Origin: an uncultured Paracoccaceae bacterium
GTDB taxonomy: Bacteria; Pseudomonadota; Alphaproteobacteria; Rhodobacterales; Rhodobacteraceae
Direction: 5' to 3'
Assembly (NCBI GenBank): GCA_943787785.1
Contig: CALSNT010000020.1
Coordinates: 69,501 to 133,500, forward strand
Length of the DNA stretch: 64,000 nucleotides
Numbering within the stretch: position 1 is the first letter of the stretch; the number at the start of each line of letters is the position of its first letter. Below, one piece after another: positions 52,895 to 61,309 of the stretch. Below the pieces are notes generated by a model. It did no database searches. It worked only from the letters and a program-made list of their open reading frames with translations, and was not told the DNA's origin. Both the position numbers and the translations under genes were made by a program.

Positions 52895-53836
52895 ATGGGC
52901 GGGATGATTGACGGCACTTATTTCGCTGAAGACCCGGCGCCGGACACTGACGCAGCCGGAGAATTCAAGCGCGCCCGCGCCGATATTCGCCATTGGATTA
53001 CCCGTGACGGGGCATCCGGGCCAACCGGCGGTCACGGCTTCACACCCGAGCCGGGACGCTATCACCTCTATGTTGCGTGGAATTGCCCCTGGGCGCATCG
53101 GGCGCTGCTGGCCCGTGTTCTGTTGGGATTACAAGACGCGATCACTCTCTCATATGCTCGCCCGCGTCGAACCGAGGACGGCTGGGTCTTTGATAAGGAT
53201 GGCGAGTTCGCGGACCCGGAACTGGGTGCCACCGCGCTGCATCAAGTCTATTCTCGTCAATCGCCCGCATACACTGGCCGGATCACGGTTCCCGTTCTGT
53301 GGGATAGGCAAACGCAGCAAATCGTCTCGAACGAATCCGCTGACATTGTGCGGATGCTGGGCGCGTTTCGCCAAGGCCCGGACCTTTGCCCCGACAGGCT
53401 GCGCCCTGACATCGACCGCTGGAACGGGCTGATCTATCGAACCGTCAACAACGGAGTCTATCGCGCGGGCTTCGCACGTACACAGGCCGCCTATGACAGC
53501 GCCGTGGTCGAGGTGTTCGACACGCTCGACAATATCGAGGCGCATTTGGCAACAAACGACTGGTTATGCGGCGACACACTGACCGAGGCCGATCTGCGTC
53601 TGTTCCCGACGCTTGCCCGCTTCGATGTCGCCTATCACTATGCCTTCAAGTGCAACCTGCGCCGACTGATCGACTACCCGAACCTTTGGCACCACGCGAG
53701 GAGGTTTCATGCCCTGCCCAGTGTCGCAGAGACCGTGCGGTTCGATATCTACAAACAGGGCTATTTCTCACCCTCTGAGTTGCGCAATCCGTTGGGGATC
53801 GTGCCCGCCGGGCCGGTGATTGACTGGGCGCTATAG
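52895..53836 (+). CDS. Glutathionyl-hydroquinone reductase (Xi-class glutathione transferase)
   Basis: A 313-residue Xi-class GST of the YqjG/ECM4/PcpF type, which removes glutathione from glutathionyl-hydroquinones. The catalytic cysteine lies in VAWNCPWAHRALLAR. The VPVLWDRQTQQIVSNESADIVRML segment binds glutathione, and the C-terminal helical domain has WLCGDTLTEADLRLFPTLARFD. Length fits the class. It begins two bases after holA, so it is co-transcribed with the leuS cluster. Its 3' end overlaps that of lpxK on the other strand by 6 bases. Confidence 0.92.
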   Translation: MGGMIDGTYFAEDPAPDTDAAGEFKRARADIRHWITRDGASGPTGGHGFTPEPGRYHLYVAWNCPWAHRALLARVLLGLQDAITLSYARPRRTEDGWVFDKDGEFADPELGATALHQVYSRQSPAYTGRITVPVLWDRQTQQIVSNESADIVRMLGAFRQGPDLCPDRLRPDIDRWNGLIYRTVNNGVYRAGFARTQAAYDSAVVEVFDTLDNIEAHLATNDWLCGDTLTEADLRLFPTLARFDVAYHYAFKCNLRRLIDYPNLWHHARRFHALPSVAETVRFDIYKQGYFSPSELRNPLGIVPAGPVIDWAL

Positions 53837-54817
53837 GTCCAGCGCAGCGAGTTTTGAGTCCAGTTCAGACCAATCATCCACAACCAGACGAACCGGCACC
53901 GTCAACACCTGCACCCGCGCATCCGCGCTGAGGCGCACGGCATCCTTTTCGGTGCAGACAAGTTGCGCACCCAAAGCGTTGGCGCGCGCCGCCAGCCGTT
54001 TGAACAGCGTGTCCGAGATCGGCCGGTGGTCATCCAATGCCAAACTCTCTGCGCGGTCCGCGCCAAGACCGTCGAGCGTCGCAAAAAACCGCGCCGGATC
54101 GCCGATTCCTGCGAAAGCCACGACGCGCTGACCGGACCAATCCATACCGGTTGCCAGCGGCTCCAGTCTTCCCGTGACATGGGGGCAAGCAATTGCATGG
54201 CCCCAGAGTCGCGAGAACTCATCCTGAGGTTCGGCAGCGCCAACGGACAGCAACAGATCAGCGCGGGCCAACCCTGAGGTAACCGGCTCTCGCAGAGGGC
54301 CAGCCGGAAACACCCGACCATTGCCAAAGCCGCGGGCGGCATCGACGATAACCAAGGACAACGCTTTGGCAACCGCCGGATTCTGATGGCCGTCGTCCAA
54401 CAGGATAACATCTGCCCCGGTCACCGCCCGCACTCCCGCCGCCCGGTCGCGCGCCACGATGGTTGGTGCAAAGGCAGCGTGGAGCAGCGCCTCGTCACCC
54501 ACCTCATTGGCGCTGTGAAGATGCGGATCGACGCGCAACGGTCCGGCTTCTGATCCGCCATGGCCGCGGGTAACGATACAGACCCTGTGGCCGCGACCAG
54601 ACAGCTTCTCGGCCAATGCGATTGTGACCGGCGTCTTGCCAGTGCCACCCAGGTTGATGTTCCCGATGCAGATAACCGGGACGGGCGGCACGACCTCCGC
54701 CTGGCGCGCGACACGCCGCGCCGTCATTTGCGTTGCCAATGCCGCCAGCGGAGCCAGCATTCGCGCGCGCAAACCGGGCGCGCCCGGAGGGTTCTGCCAG
54801 AACTCAGGTGGTCGCAT
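53831..54817 (-). CDS. lpxK: Tetraacyldisaccharide 4'-kinase LpxK
   Basis: A 328-residue inner-membrane-associated kinase that phosphorylates the 4' position of the lipid A precursor. The Walker A motif is GNINLGGTGKT (residues 52-62). The family also shows RGHGGSEAGPLRV, GDEALLHA, DVILLDDGHQNPAVAK and FPAGPLREP, which all fit LpxK. The ATG at 54817 (MRPPEFWQNPPGAPG) is the normal LpxK N-terminus; an in-frame ATG at 54904 lies inside kdtA. It overlaps kdtA by 14 bases, so the two lipid A and core steps are coupled. Confidence 0.93.
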   Translation of the reverse strand: MRPPEFWQNPPGAPGLRARMLAPLAALATQMTARRVARQAEVVPPVPVICIGNINLGGTGKTPVTIALAEKLSGRGHRVCIVTRGHGGSEAGPLRVDPHLHSANEVGDEALLHAAFAPTIVARDRAAGVRAVTGADVILLDDGHQNPAVAKALSLVIVDAARGFGNGRVFPAGPLREPVTSGLARADLLLSVGAAEPQDEFSRLWGHAIACPHVTGRLEPLATGMDWSGQRVVAFAGIGDPARFFATLDGLGADRAESLALDDHRPISDTLFKRLAARANALGAQLVCTEKDAVRLSADARVQVLTVPVRLVVDDWSELDSKLAALDL

Positions 54818-55925
54818 GGCCACTGTTTTCCTCGGTCGCTGAGCGGTGTTCCGACAGCACTTCGCCGATCGCCACGACCGCCCGTTCGATCGCATCAGCC
54901 CCATCGGTCGTCACCTGCCAGGCCGCATGGGCCATCTCGGCGGCGCGCTCGGGCTGTTGCAGATCTTCGACAGTCGCGCCCAACTGCGCAGGCGAAACCA
55001 CCGAACGCGCCGCCCCCACAGCAGCCAGCCGGTCATAGGCATCGCGGTGCTGTGCAACGTTGGTTCCGTGCAATATCGCGGACCCGAGCGCCGCACCCGA
55101 CAGCGGATCGATGCCACCGCCGGGGGCCACCAGCGATCGGCCCAGAAACGACACCGACGCGAGACGATACCACAGGCCAAGCTCATCCTCGGTATCGGCA
55201 ATGTAGATCTGAACGTCCGAATCAGGTTCGGCACCGGTGCTGCGCAGCGCGACAACCCAGCCTTCTGCATCGAGCCGGTCACGCAATTTCGGACCGTCGT
55301 TTGGATCTTCCAATGCCAGAATCAGCAGCAAGCGATGTGCCGAGCGGGCCGCCCGGGCGTGGGCGGCGACAACGATTGGGGCCTCGGGCGCGGAAATATG
55401 CGCTGCCAGCCAGACTGGCCGTCCGGCAAGCAGATCTGCCAATGCGCTGCGATCCGCTTCTATGCAGGGCAAGGGCACCGGAGGTGCTTCAAAAGGACCT
55501 GTCCGGATCACGCGCTCGGCCAATGGGGGATGGCGTTCCAGACTTGAGGCGGCATCGTCGTTCGACACCAGAATGTGGCTCGCATGATCCATTCGCGGCC
55601 CCCTCCCCTGAAGCGGCCATAAACGTTTTACCAGTCCGGCGCCCGGCAGGACCGGGTCAATCAATATCAACGGAATGCCACGTGTGGCCAGTTCATCGAC
55701 GAACTGAGGGCGGGTGTCGGTCGCCATCCAAATCGCAATTGCGGGCGCGGCTCGGCTCAGGAACTCAATGTATCCGGCGCGGTTTTCGGTTGGAAGAACT
55801 TCATACCTCATCCCGGGTAACATAATATTTTCAGTGCCTTGCATCGATCCAGACGTCAGCAATACGGCGTGCTCGGGATGCGTTTCAAGCAAGCGCGCGC
55901 CCAGCGCAACCGCGGCGCGCAGCAC
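54804..55925 (-). CDS. kdtA: 3-deoxy-D-manno-octulosonic acid (Kdo) transferase, N-terminus uncertain
   Basis: A GT30-type Kdo transferase of about 373 residues that adds Kdo to lipid IVA. Recognisable features are HAVLLTSGSMQGTEN, the SHILVSNDDAASSLERH and IRTGPFEAPP hinge, PVWLAAHISAPEAPIV, and the late donor-binding block YRLASVSFLGRSLVAPGGGIDPLSGAALGSAILHG. Classical KdtA is 410-430 residues, with an N-terminal membrane anchor and HAASVGE holding the catalytic base; here that place reads LWLHAGDRSVL. The only start in the frame is a GTG at 55925. The open frame continues upstream for tens of codons without ATG, so the true start, or a frameshift near 55930-55975, is unresolved. Confidence 0.75.
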   Translation of the reverse strand: MLRAAVALGARLLETHPEHAVLLTSGSMQGTENIMLPGMRYEVLPTENRAGYIEFLSRAAPAIAIWMATDTRPQFVDELATRGIPLILIDPVLPGAGLVKRLWPLQGRGPRMDHASHILVSNDDAASSLERHPPLAERVIRTGPFEAPPVPLPCIEADRSALADLLAGRPVWLAAHISAPEAPIVVAAHARAARSAHRLLLILALEDPNDGPKLRDRLDAEGWVVALRSTGAEPDSDVQIYIADTEDELGLWYRLASVSFLGRSLVAPGGGIDPLSGAALGSAILHGTNVAQHRDAYDRLAAVGAARSVVSPAQLGATVEDLQQPERAAEMAHAAWQVTTDGADAIERAVVAIGEVLSEHRSATEENSGHATT

Positions 55926-55972
55926 GCTCCGATCACCGGCGTGCAGCCAAAGGGTCTGGGGTGCGGTACGGT

Positions 55973-56218
55973 TCAGGAACCAAGCTCTTCTGTCGGAGAC
56001 GCGGGCGCCTCTTCGTCGCGGAGGCGATGAATATGGGCAATGAAATACCGCATATGGGCATTGTCGACTGTGCGCTGCGCCTCGGCCTTCCAGGCGTCAT
56101 AAGCGCTGGCATAGTCGGGGAACATGCCAACCATATGAATGTCTTTGACGTCTTTGAAGGCGGTCTTGGTGGGGTCAATCAACTCGCCACCAAAGACGAG
56201 ATGCAGGCGCTGGGTCAT
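55973..56218 (-). CDS. DUF4170 family small protein
   Basis: An 81-residue soluble protein, LHLVFGGELIDPTKTAFKD then IHMVGMFPDYASAYDAWKAEAQRTVDNAHMRYFIAHIHRL. This is the DUF4170 pattern. In alphaproteobacteria the gene is regularly found just before kdtA, as here, which suggests a role in or near lipid A and core assembly, but no function is established. A strong GGAGG lies five bases before the ATG. The kdtA frame opens right at its stop codon, which argues for coupling. Confidence 0.85.
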   Translation of the reverse strand: MTQRLHLVFGGELIDPTKTAFKDVKDIHMVGMFPDYASAYDAWKAEAQRTVDNAHMRYFIAHIHRLRDEEAPASPTEELGS

Positions 56219-56525
56219 GGGCCCTCCGGGGCGGTTGGGTCAGTTTGCGCGCAAGGTATCGGAGCGACGATGGGGGGTAAAGCGGCGGGTTTCGAGGCGT
56301 CGGAAAAGGGTCGGCAAGGGGTCGGCAAAGCATATGCGGAGTGTATGGCAGTTGGATGGCAGTCGGGCCAAGGGGTCGCTGCTAGGCGTAGGATCCGAAT
56401 GACCGAAGCGAGCCAAATTCGGTCATAGGCAGCGGCACGGGATATGGCTGCTGTTGACAGAGATCAAAGTTTGCGAGGGTCGCGAAGGTAATTTTTAGGC
56501 GTAATCACTCATATAGGACAAAGGC
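56219..56525. other. Intergenic region, 307 bp
   Basis: Between the leftward DUF4170 gene and the rightward SGNH-like gene. It should hold both promoters. A tandem GGGTCGGCAA repeat is seen near 56310-56330. The last 100 bases are AT-richer. I see no RNA gene or coding frame with normal codon use here. Confidence 0.5.
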
Positions 56526-57257
56526 ATGATTGCGCGCTTCACTCACGCCCTATTTCTTGGAATTCTGACTGCTGTGGCTGGAACGGCGATTGCTCAGAAC
56601 GATCCCGAAGATAACGAGCTAACCATGGTCTATCTTGGCGCCTCTTGGATGCAGCGTGCAGCCTACTTGTTCTCGCAACAAGCGGCAGCAGATCTAGGGG
56701 TAAAGGTGAATTTCTGGCAGCGCAATGCGGGTGGCCAAGTCGCACTCGCTACAGCAAAGCTTGCGGCAGGCGGACAATGGGATCTTGTCGATGATGCTGA
56801 TGTCGTCCTTGTTATGTTGACAGGAAATTTTGGGCGTCGAGAAGGTTATTGTCTGGATACTCCAAGCAACGAGCCTTTTAGTGAATCCCCGGGAGCTCTG
56901 AGAGAGGAAGTGGACGCGTTCCTAGCGGAACTAGACAGGAATGTTGACCTTGAGCGGACAATGGTGCGGATTGGGCTTCCCGCAGTGAAGCCTCACTTCA
57001 GGACACAATGGGTTGAACGTGGCGTTGTCAACGCATGCGGCAGAGAGTGGTCCGCTCTGCTAAATCAGTGGAGAGAAGCTGCGTCCGACTACGATATTCC
57101 GGTCGTTGATATGACCCGCGAGTGGAACGGCGACCAAGGACTCATGGCCTCTCCGGTCGAGTACTTCGGCTGGGATCGTGTTCACCTCAACGAGGAGGGC
57201 GCCCAAGTTGTAGCCGATCTTATTCGCGCTGGGGGCTATGCGCCGCTCTCTCCCTAA
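56526..57257 (+). CDS. Secreted SGNH/GDSL hydrolase-like protein
   Basis: A 243-residue exported protein. The signal peptide covers about residues 1-23 (LTAVAGTAIAQ). Its overall plan is that of SGNH esterase-fold proteins: an early strand with YLGASWMQRA, where Ser40 could be the nucleophile, then DADVVLVMLTGNFGR, and a late Asp217-x-x-His220 in DRVHLNEEGAQVVADLI. The classical GDS of block I is replaced by GAS, so activity is uncertain. It is AT-richer than its neighbours and lies between cysQ and the DUF4170 gene, which are usually adjacent, on the opposite strand, so it looks acquired. Confidence 0.65.
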   Translation: MIARFTHALFLGILTAVAGTAIAQNDPEDNELTMVYLGASWMQRAAYLFSQQAAADLGVKVNFWQRNAGGQVALATAKLAAGGQWDLVDDADVVLVMLTGNFGRREGYCLDTPSNEPFSESPGALREEVDAFLAELDRNVDLERTMVRIGLPAVKPHFRTQWVERGVVNACGREWSALLNQWREAASDYDIPVVDMTREWNGDQGLMASPVEYFGWDRVHLNEEGAQVVADLIRAGGYAPLSP

Positions 57258-57393
57258 TGCGAGGTCGGCTTTGTCTGCAAAGCAGAGGTTCGTCTCGTAT
57301 GAAACTCAATCGATGTAAGGAAGGATGCGCGGGGGAAATTTAACATGCAGGTGCAGCTCATCTTCGCTGATGGGTCACGGTACAACCCTGATC

Positions 57394-58179
57394 CTACGCC
57401 AACCCCGCCAGCAGCCCGGCCTGAATCTCCGCGCTCCCCGCCACCACTCCCGGAGTCAGCGCCCGCTCGCTGTTGAACACCAGCGGCGCCCCTATCCGGT
57501 CGCTGACCCGCGCGCCCGCCTCGGCCACGATCAGGGCACCGGCGGCGATGTCCCATTCCCAGGCGTCGCGCAGGGTGAGCATGGCGTCGAAGCGGCCCTG
57601 GGCGACCAGCGCCATCCGATAGGCGAGCGAGGGACGAAAGTGGCGATGGATGTCCGGCACGCCTGCGGGCCAGTTGGCAGGCTCCAGCGTGATGCGGGGG
57701 GTGAGGACGGTGGCGCCGGTGATCCCGGCGCGCTGTCTGGCGCGAATCGGGGATGCGTTCAGGGTCGCGCCCTGGCCGACGGCAGCAGCGTAGGTGTTGG
57801 ATTTGGCGGGCATGGCGATGGCGGCGGCGACAGGCATGCCGTTTTCGACCACTGCGACAGAGATCGCCCAGTTGGACTGTCCGTCCAGATAAGCGCGAGT
57901 GCCATCAATCGGGTCGACGATGAAGGTGCGCGGGGCGCTCAGGCGTGCCGGGTCGTGGTCGGATTCTTCGCTGAGCCAGCCGTAGGTCGGGCGGGCGTTG
58001 CGCAGGTGGTGTTCCAGCGAGGCGTTGACCGCCAGATCGCCTTCGGAGACCGGACCAGCGCCTTCGTCCTTGTCCCAGACCTGAGGGTCGGATTTCCAAT
58101 GGCCGAGGGCGATGGGGCCAGCTTGCGCAACAGCCTCCAGCAGCAGCGCAAGATCGTCTGACGCATCAGGCTCCGGCAA
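57394..58179 (-). CDS. cysQ: Inositol monophosphatase family, 3'(2'),5'-bisphosphate nucleotidase CysQ-like
   Basis: A 261-residue lithium-sensitive-type phosphatase. Metal ligands are in WLSEES (Glu71, Glu72) and DPIDGTRAYLDG (Asp89, Asp92), with a further Asp in AWEWDIAAG. CysQ hydrolyses PAP, the by-product of sulfate activation; SuhB-type inositol phosphatases have the same motifs, so the exact substrate is inferred from similarity and from the pmbA-cysQ-DUF4170-kdtA order. Its start overlaps the stop of the pmbA-like gene by 14 bases. Confidence 0.85.
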   Translation of the reverse strand: MPEPDASDDLALLLEAVAQAGPIALGHWKSDPQVWDKDEGAGPVSEGDLAVNASLEHHLRNARPTYGWLSEESDHDPARLSAPRTFIVDPIDGTRAYLDGQSNWAISVAVVENGMPVAAAIAMPAKSNTYAAAVGQGATLNASPIRARQRAGITGATVLTPRITLEPANWPAGVPDIHRHFRPSLAYRMALVAQGRFDAMLTLRDAWEWDIAAGALIVAEAGARVSDRIGAPLVFNSERALTPGVVAGSAEIQAGLLAGLA

Positions 58180-59512
58180 TCGTCAGCCCCTCGACCAGAA
58201 GCGAGGGGATGACGCGGGAGAGTTCCGGGCGGCCGTCATTGGCGGGGATCAGGCTTAGCAGCATATCGCGAAGGTTTCCTGCGATGGTGCATTCGTTGAC
58301 CGGGTATTGGATTTCGCCGCCTTCGACCCAGAAGCCTGAGGCTCCGCGCGAGTAATCTCCGGTCGTCGGGTTGATCGACGCTCCGATCAGCGACGTGACC
58401 AGCAGGCCCGTGCCCATGTCGCGGATCAGGTCGGCGCGGCTGGCCTCGCCCGGGGTCAGGATCAGGTTGCCGACGGTCGGGAAGGGCGCGCCGCCAGTGC
58501 CCCGGCTGGCGTTGGCGGTGCTGGGCATGTAGAGTTTGCGGCCTGTCGTCAGGTCCAAGGTCCAGCCGGTCAAGATGCCTGCGTCGACAATGTTGCGGTT
58601 TGCGGTTGGCAGCCCCTCGGCGTCGAAAGCCCGTGAGGCGGCGATGCGGGGGCGGTGCGGGGTCTCGGTCAGGGTGAGTGCGTCAGGCAGCACGGGCTGG
58701 CCGAGGGCGTCGCGCGCCCACGTGCCTCCACGCACGACGGCTGTGCCGTCGATTGCCGCCAAAAGATGGCCAATCAGGGTGCCAGCGACACGTTCGTCAA
58801 AGATCACAGGGGCGGGGCCGGTAGGGGGTTTGCGTGCTCCGGCGCGGGCAACGGTGCGTTCGCCTGCCTGGGTGCCGACCTGTTCGGGCGGTGGCAGGTC
58901 AGCGGCGAAGACGCGGGATTCGAAGGCGTGGTCACGCTCCATGTCCGTGCCTTCGCCGGTGATGGCGACGGCCGAGACCGAGCGGCTGGTGCGTCCATAG
59001 CGTGCTGTGAAACCGTTGGTTGCGGCCAGCGCGATGTCGGATCGTGAATAGCCCGCAGCGCTGGACTGGACTTGCGACACACCGATAACTGCCGCCGCTG
59101 CTGTTTCGGCGCGTCGGGCGTCAGCCTCCAGTGCGGCAGCATCGGGGGCCGCACCGGGGTCGGCCAGTTCCAATGCAGTCACATCCGTGTCTGGCGTCAG
59201 CTGCTCCGGGTCGGCAAGGCCGAGGGCGGGGTCCAGAGGCGCTTCGCGCGCCATTGCAACAGCGCGCTCAGCCATATCAGTCAGCGTCGCCGCATCGCCC
59301 TTGCCGGCCGAAATATTTGCCTGCCGCTGGCCGACGAAAACTCGCAAGCCGATGTCGAGCGCTTCCGAGATTTCGACGTGCTCAAGCGCGCCGTTCAGGA
59401 CGTCTGCCGACAGGGCGGCGGACTGAACGGCAATTGCGTCGGCAGCATCGGCCCCGGCTTTACGGGCGCTGGCGATCAAGCGCTCAGTCAGGTCGGATAG
59501 CGGATTAGTCAT
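58166..59512 (-). CDS. pmbA: TldD/PmbA family metallopeptidase (PmbA)
   Basis: A 448-residue PmbA/TldE-type protein. With TldD it forms a heterodimeric protease that cuts modified peptides such as microcin B17 precursor and helps degrade CcdA. PmbA lacks the HExxxH motif carried by TldD, and none is seen here. Landmarks are VGQRQANISAGKGD, DAEGLPTANRNIVDAGILTGW, YMPSTANASRGTGG, DYSRGASGFWVEGGEIQYPVNECTIAGN. The ATG at 59512 begins MTNPLSDLTERL; an ATG at 59545 is possible but adds an unusual leader. cysQ is coupled downstream. Confidence 0.9.
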   Translation of the reverse strand: MTNPLSDLTERLIASARKAGADAADAIAVQSAALSADVLNGALEHVEISEALDIGLRVFVGQRQANISAGKGDAATLTDMAERAVAMAREAPLDPALGLADPEQLTPDTDVTALELADPGAAPDAAALEADARRAETAAAAVIGVSQVQSSAAGYSRSDIALAATNGFTARYGRTSRSVSAVAITGEGTDMERDHAFESRVFAADLPPPEQVGTQAGERTVARAGARKPPTGPAPVIFDERVAGTLIGHLLAAIDGTAVVRGGTWARDALGQPVLPDALTLTETPHRPRIAASRAFDAEGLPTANRNIVDAGILTGWTLDLTTGRKLYMPSTANASRGTGGAPFPTVGNLILTPGEASRADLIRDMGTGLLVTSLIGASINPTTGDYSRGASGFWVEGGEIQYPVNECTIAGNLRDMLLSLIPANDGRPELSRVIPSLLVEGLTIAGA

Positions 59513-59545
59513 TGCACAGAGTTGTCCTTTCGCAGCCCTAGGCAC

Positions 59546-59635
59546 CTAGTCGGTGACCCAGGCATCGGCAAGGCCGTACGATTGGATGCTGGCAAAAGCA
59601 AACGGGCCGCCCGGCTTGGACGGCACGCCTTTCAC
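59546..59635 (-). CDS. Possible 29-residue peptide (speculative)
   Basis: The 137-bp gap between the DUF2125 gene and pmbA contains a GTG-started frame reading MKGVPSKPGGPFAFASIQSY and then GLADAWVTD. Codon choice resembles the neighbours and it lies in the same direction. There is only a weak GAG ahead of the start. It could equally be chance or the tail of a decayed gene. Confidence 0.2.
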   Translation of the reverse strand: MKGVPSKPGGPFAFASIQSYGLADAWVTD

Positions 59636-59649
59636 ATTCTCGAAGTGGA

Positions 59650-61176
59650 TCAGCGCAGACGCAGACCGTTGGCAGAAATACCGCCCTCAGGCGTCAGTTC
59701 AATCTCGGACACCAGCGAGTCAGGCCCGTTGCCGGGGCGCGCGAACATGCCCATCATGCCGCGAAATCCCAGCGCCTGTTCTGATGGGATCAGGCCCATC
59801 GCGATCAGTTTGTCGAGCAACGCATTGGCCCCGTCTAGGCTGAGGTTCACCTTGCCGACAGGCTTGGGCATGCCCGGATAGGTCTGCATGTCGGTGTTGT
59901 CGAAGGTGAATGCACCGGTACCCTGCAGGACCGCCCCGGCAAGCGCCAGTTGCAGCTCGCGCAAGTCGAGGCTGTGGATCTGCCCCGGCATCTCGTCTCC
60001 GAAGTTACCCTGCTGGACCTCGGGCGACATGATGTCGATGTTCCAGTTTGCCTTGCCCATCGTGTCGATGATCAGCGTGGCCGGATCGTGGGGCAGCACC
60101 CCTGCCGGGTCGATCATTGACCAGATCATCTCGGACACAGCCAGATCGCGTAGAATCAGGCCAAAGCCAACGTCCTGCGGCGTTTCCGACGCCATAATCG
60201 GCATCGTCAGGCGACCGCCGGTTTCTGCTGCGGTAAACTCGACCTGGGGAAACGGGATTTCCGATCCCGACACGGTTATCGCTACATCGGTATTGCCACC
60301 GCCATAGCTGATTCCATCGGCGTTCATCGAAAAATCCAACGATCCGGTGGCCGAGGACACATCGGCATCGAAAGTGGAATTATCGGGCCCAGAGGCCTGC
60401 ATCGAGTAGGACGCGGCACCCGATGTCAGCGTCCCCGCCACCGCAAAGCCATCCATCAGCATTCCGGCCATGTCTGTAAGATCGGCGGACTCGAGCAGTG
60501 TCGACGTCGAGGTCGAGGCGATGTTCGCAATTTCGCCAGTCAGGACGATACGCCCCTCATTGCCTTCAGGATCGGCGAAATCGACGTCGATGGTCGCGCG
60601 CTCCATGTTTGAGTTGGCATCGACCTGGCGTGGATCGCCGTCGGACAACGTATAGCTGCCGTCCAGTCCAACTGCACGCAGATCGAAGGTGCCGTCGATT
60701 TGCTGGTCATCAACGCTGAGGTTGGCCAGCGACATGCCAACTTCAGGGGCAAGGTAATCGTACCGGCGTTGTGCCTCGTCGCCTGACGCAACCATGGTCA
60801 GTCCGGCCAGGTCCATTGCGATGATATAGCTGACCTCCGGGCCATCCGGGATATCCTGTGTAACCACAAGATCGAATTCCGGCGACATGGAAATTGACAC
60901 CGTGCCGTCGCCGCGCTCCTGAAACCGCACTTCTGCTAAGGTGCCGCTGACGTCGTCGCTGCCGGTGCCATCGACATCCATGGCAATGCGCAGACCAGAA
61001 ACGACCAACGTATCGCCCTCTCGCGCAACATTGGCGGTCGTCATCATTTCGCCATAGCTGGCAGCCTGGGCTTGCCAGTCTTCCCAGACTTGTTCGGGTG
61101 TAACATCGGCCAGAGCGCCGCTTTGAGGCAGTAGCAAAAGCATCGCTGCGCCCCCGAGGGTTGAGCGATTTTTCAT
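59650..61176 (-). CDS. DUF2125 family exported protein
   Basis: A 508-residue protein with a signal peptide (MKNRSTLGGAAMLLLLPQSGALA) and a long, acidic, beta-rich mature region. It matches DUF2125-type periplasmic proteins of Rhodobacterales by size and by blocks such as VTPEQVWEDWQAQAASYGEMM, DVGFGLILRDLAVSEMIWSM and PGQIHSLDLRELQLALAGA. The repeated Ile-Asp/Thr-Gly strand pattern suggests a lipid- or protein-binding beta structure. The function is unknown. It reads toward pmbA and is divergent from the crotonase-like gene with a 133-bp gap. Confidence 0.75.
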   Translation of the reverse strand: MKNRSTLGGAAMLLLLPQSGALADVTPEQVWEDWQAQAASYGEMMTTANVAREGDTLVVSGLRIAMDVDGTGSDDVSGTLAEVRFQERGDGTVSISMSPEFDLVVTQDIPDGPEVSYIIAMDLAGLTMVASGDEAQRRYDYLAPEVGMSLANLSVDDQQIDGTFDLRAVGLDGSYTLSDGDPRQVDANSNMERATIDVDFADPEGNEGRIVLTGEIANIASTSTSTLLESADLTDMAGMLMDGFAVAGTLTSGAASYSMQASGPDNSTFDADVSSATGSLDFSMNADGISYGGGNTDVAITVSGSEIPFPQVEFTAAETGGRLTMPIMASETPQDVGFGLILRDLAVSEMIWSMIDPAGVLPHDPATLIIDTMGKANWNIDIMSPEVQQGNFGDEMPGQIHSLDLRELQLALAGAVLQGTGAFTFDNTDMQTYPGMPKPVGKVNLSLDGANALLDKLIAMGLIPSEQALGFRGMMGMFARPGNGPDSLVSEIELTPEGGISANGLRLR

Positions 61177-61309
61177 GGTTTACCTTTCCGGCTTGTGCGA
61201 TTTCGCCCCAGTCTGCCTGTCCGGTCCCCTACGTCAAGTGCTGTGCAGCTTGGAGCCGATGACATTCGGGGTTAGGTCAAAAGCGACGCACAGCATCGGG
61301 TAGGCAAAC

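Noticed and set aside
56310-56335. GGGTCGGCAA tandem repeat as an origin or CRISPR unit
   Set aside because: Only two short copies, with no spacers and no further units.
59522-59881. Long open frame on the plus strand opposite the DUF2125 gene and its downstream gap
   Set aside because: It is mostly antisense to a better gene, has no ribosome site, and its translation shows no family pattern.
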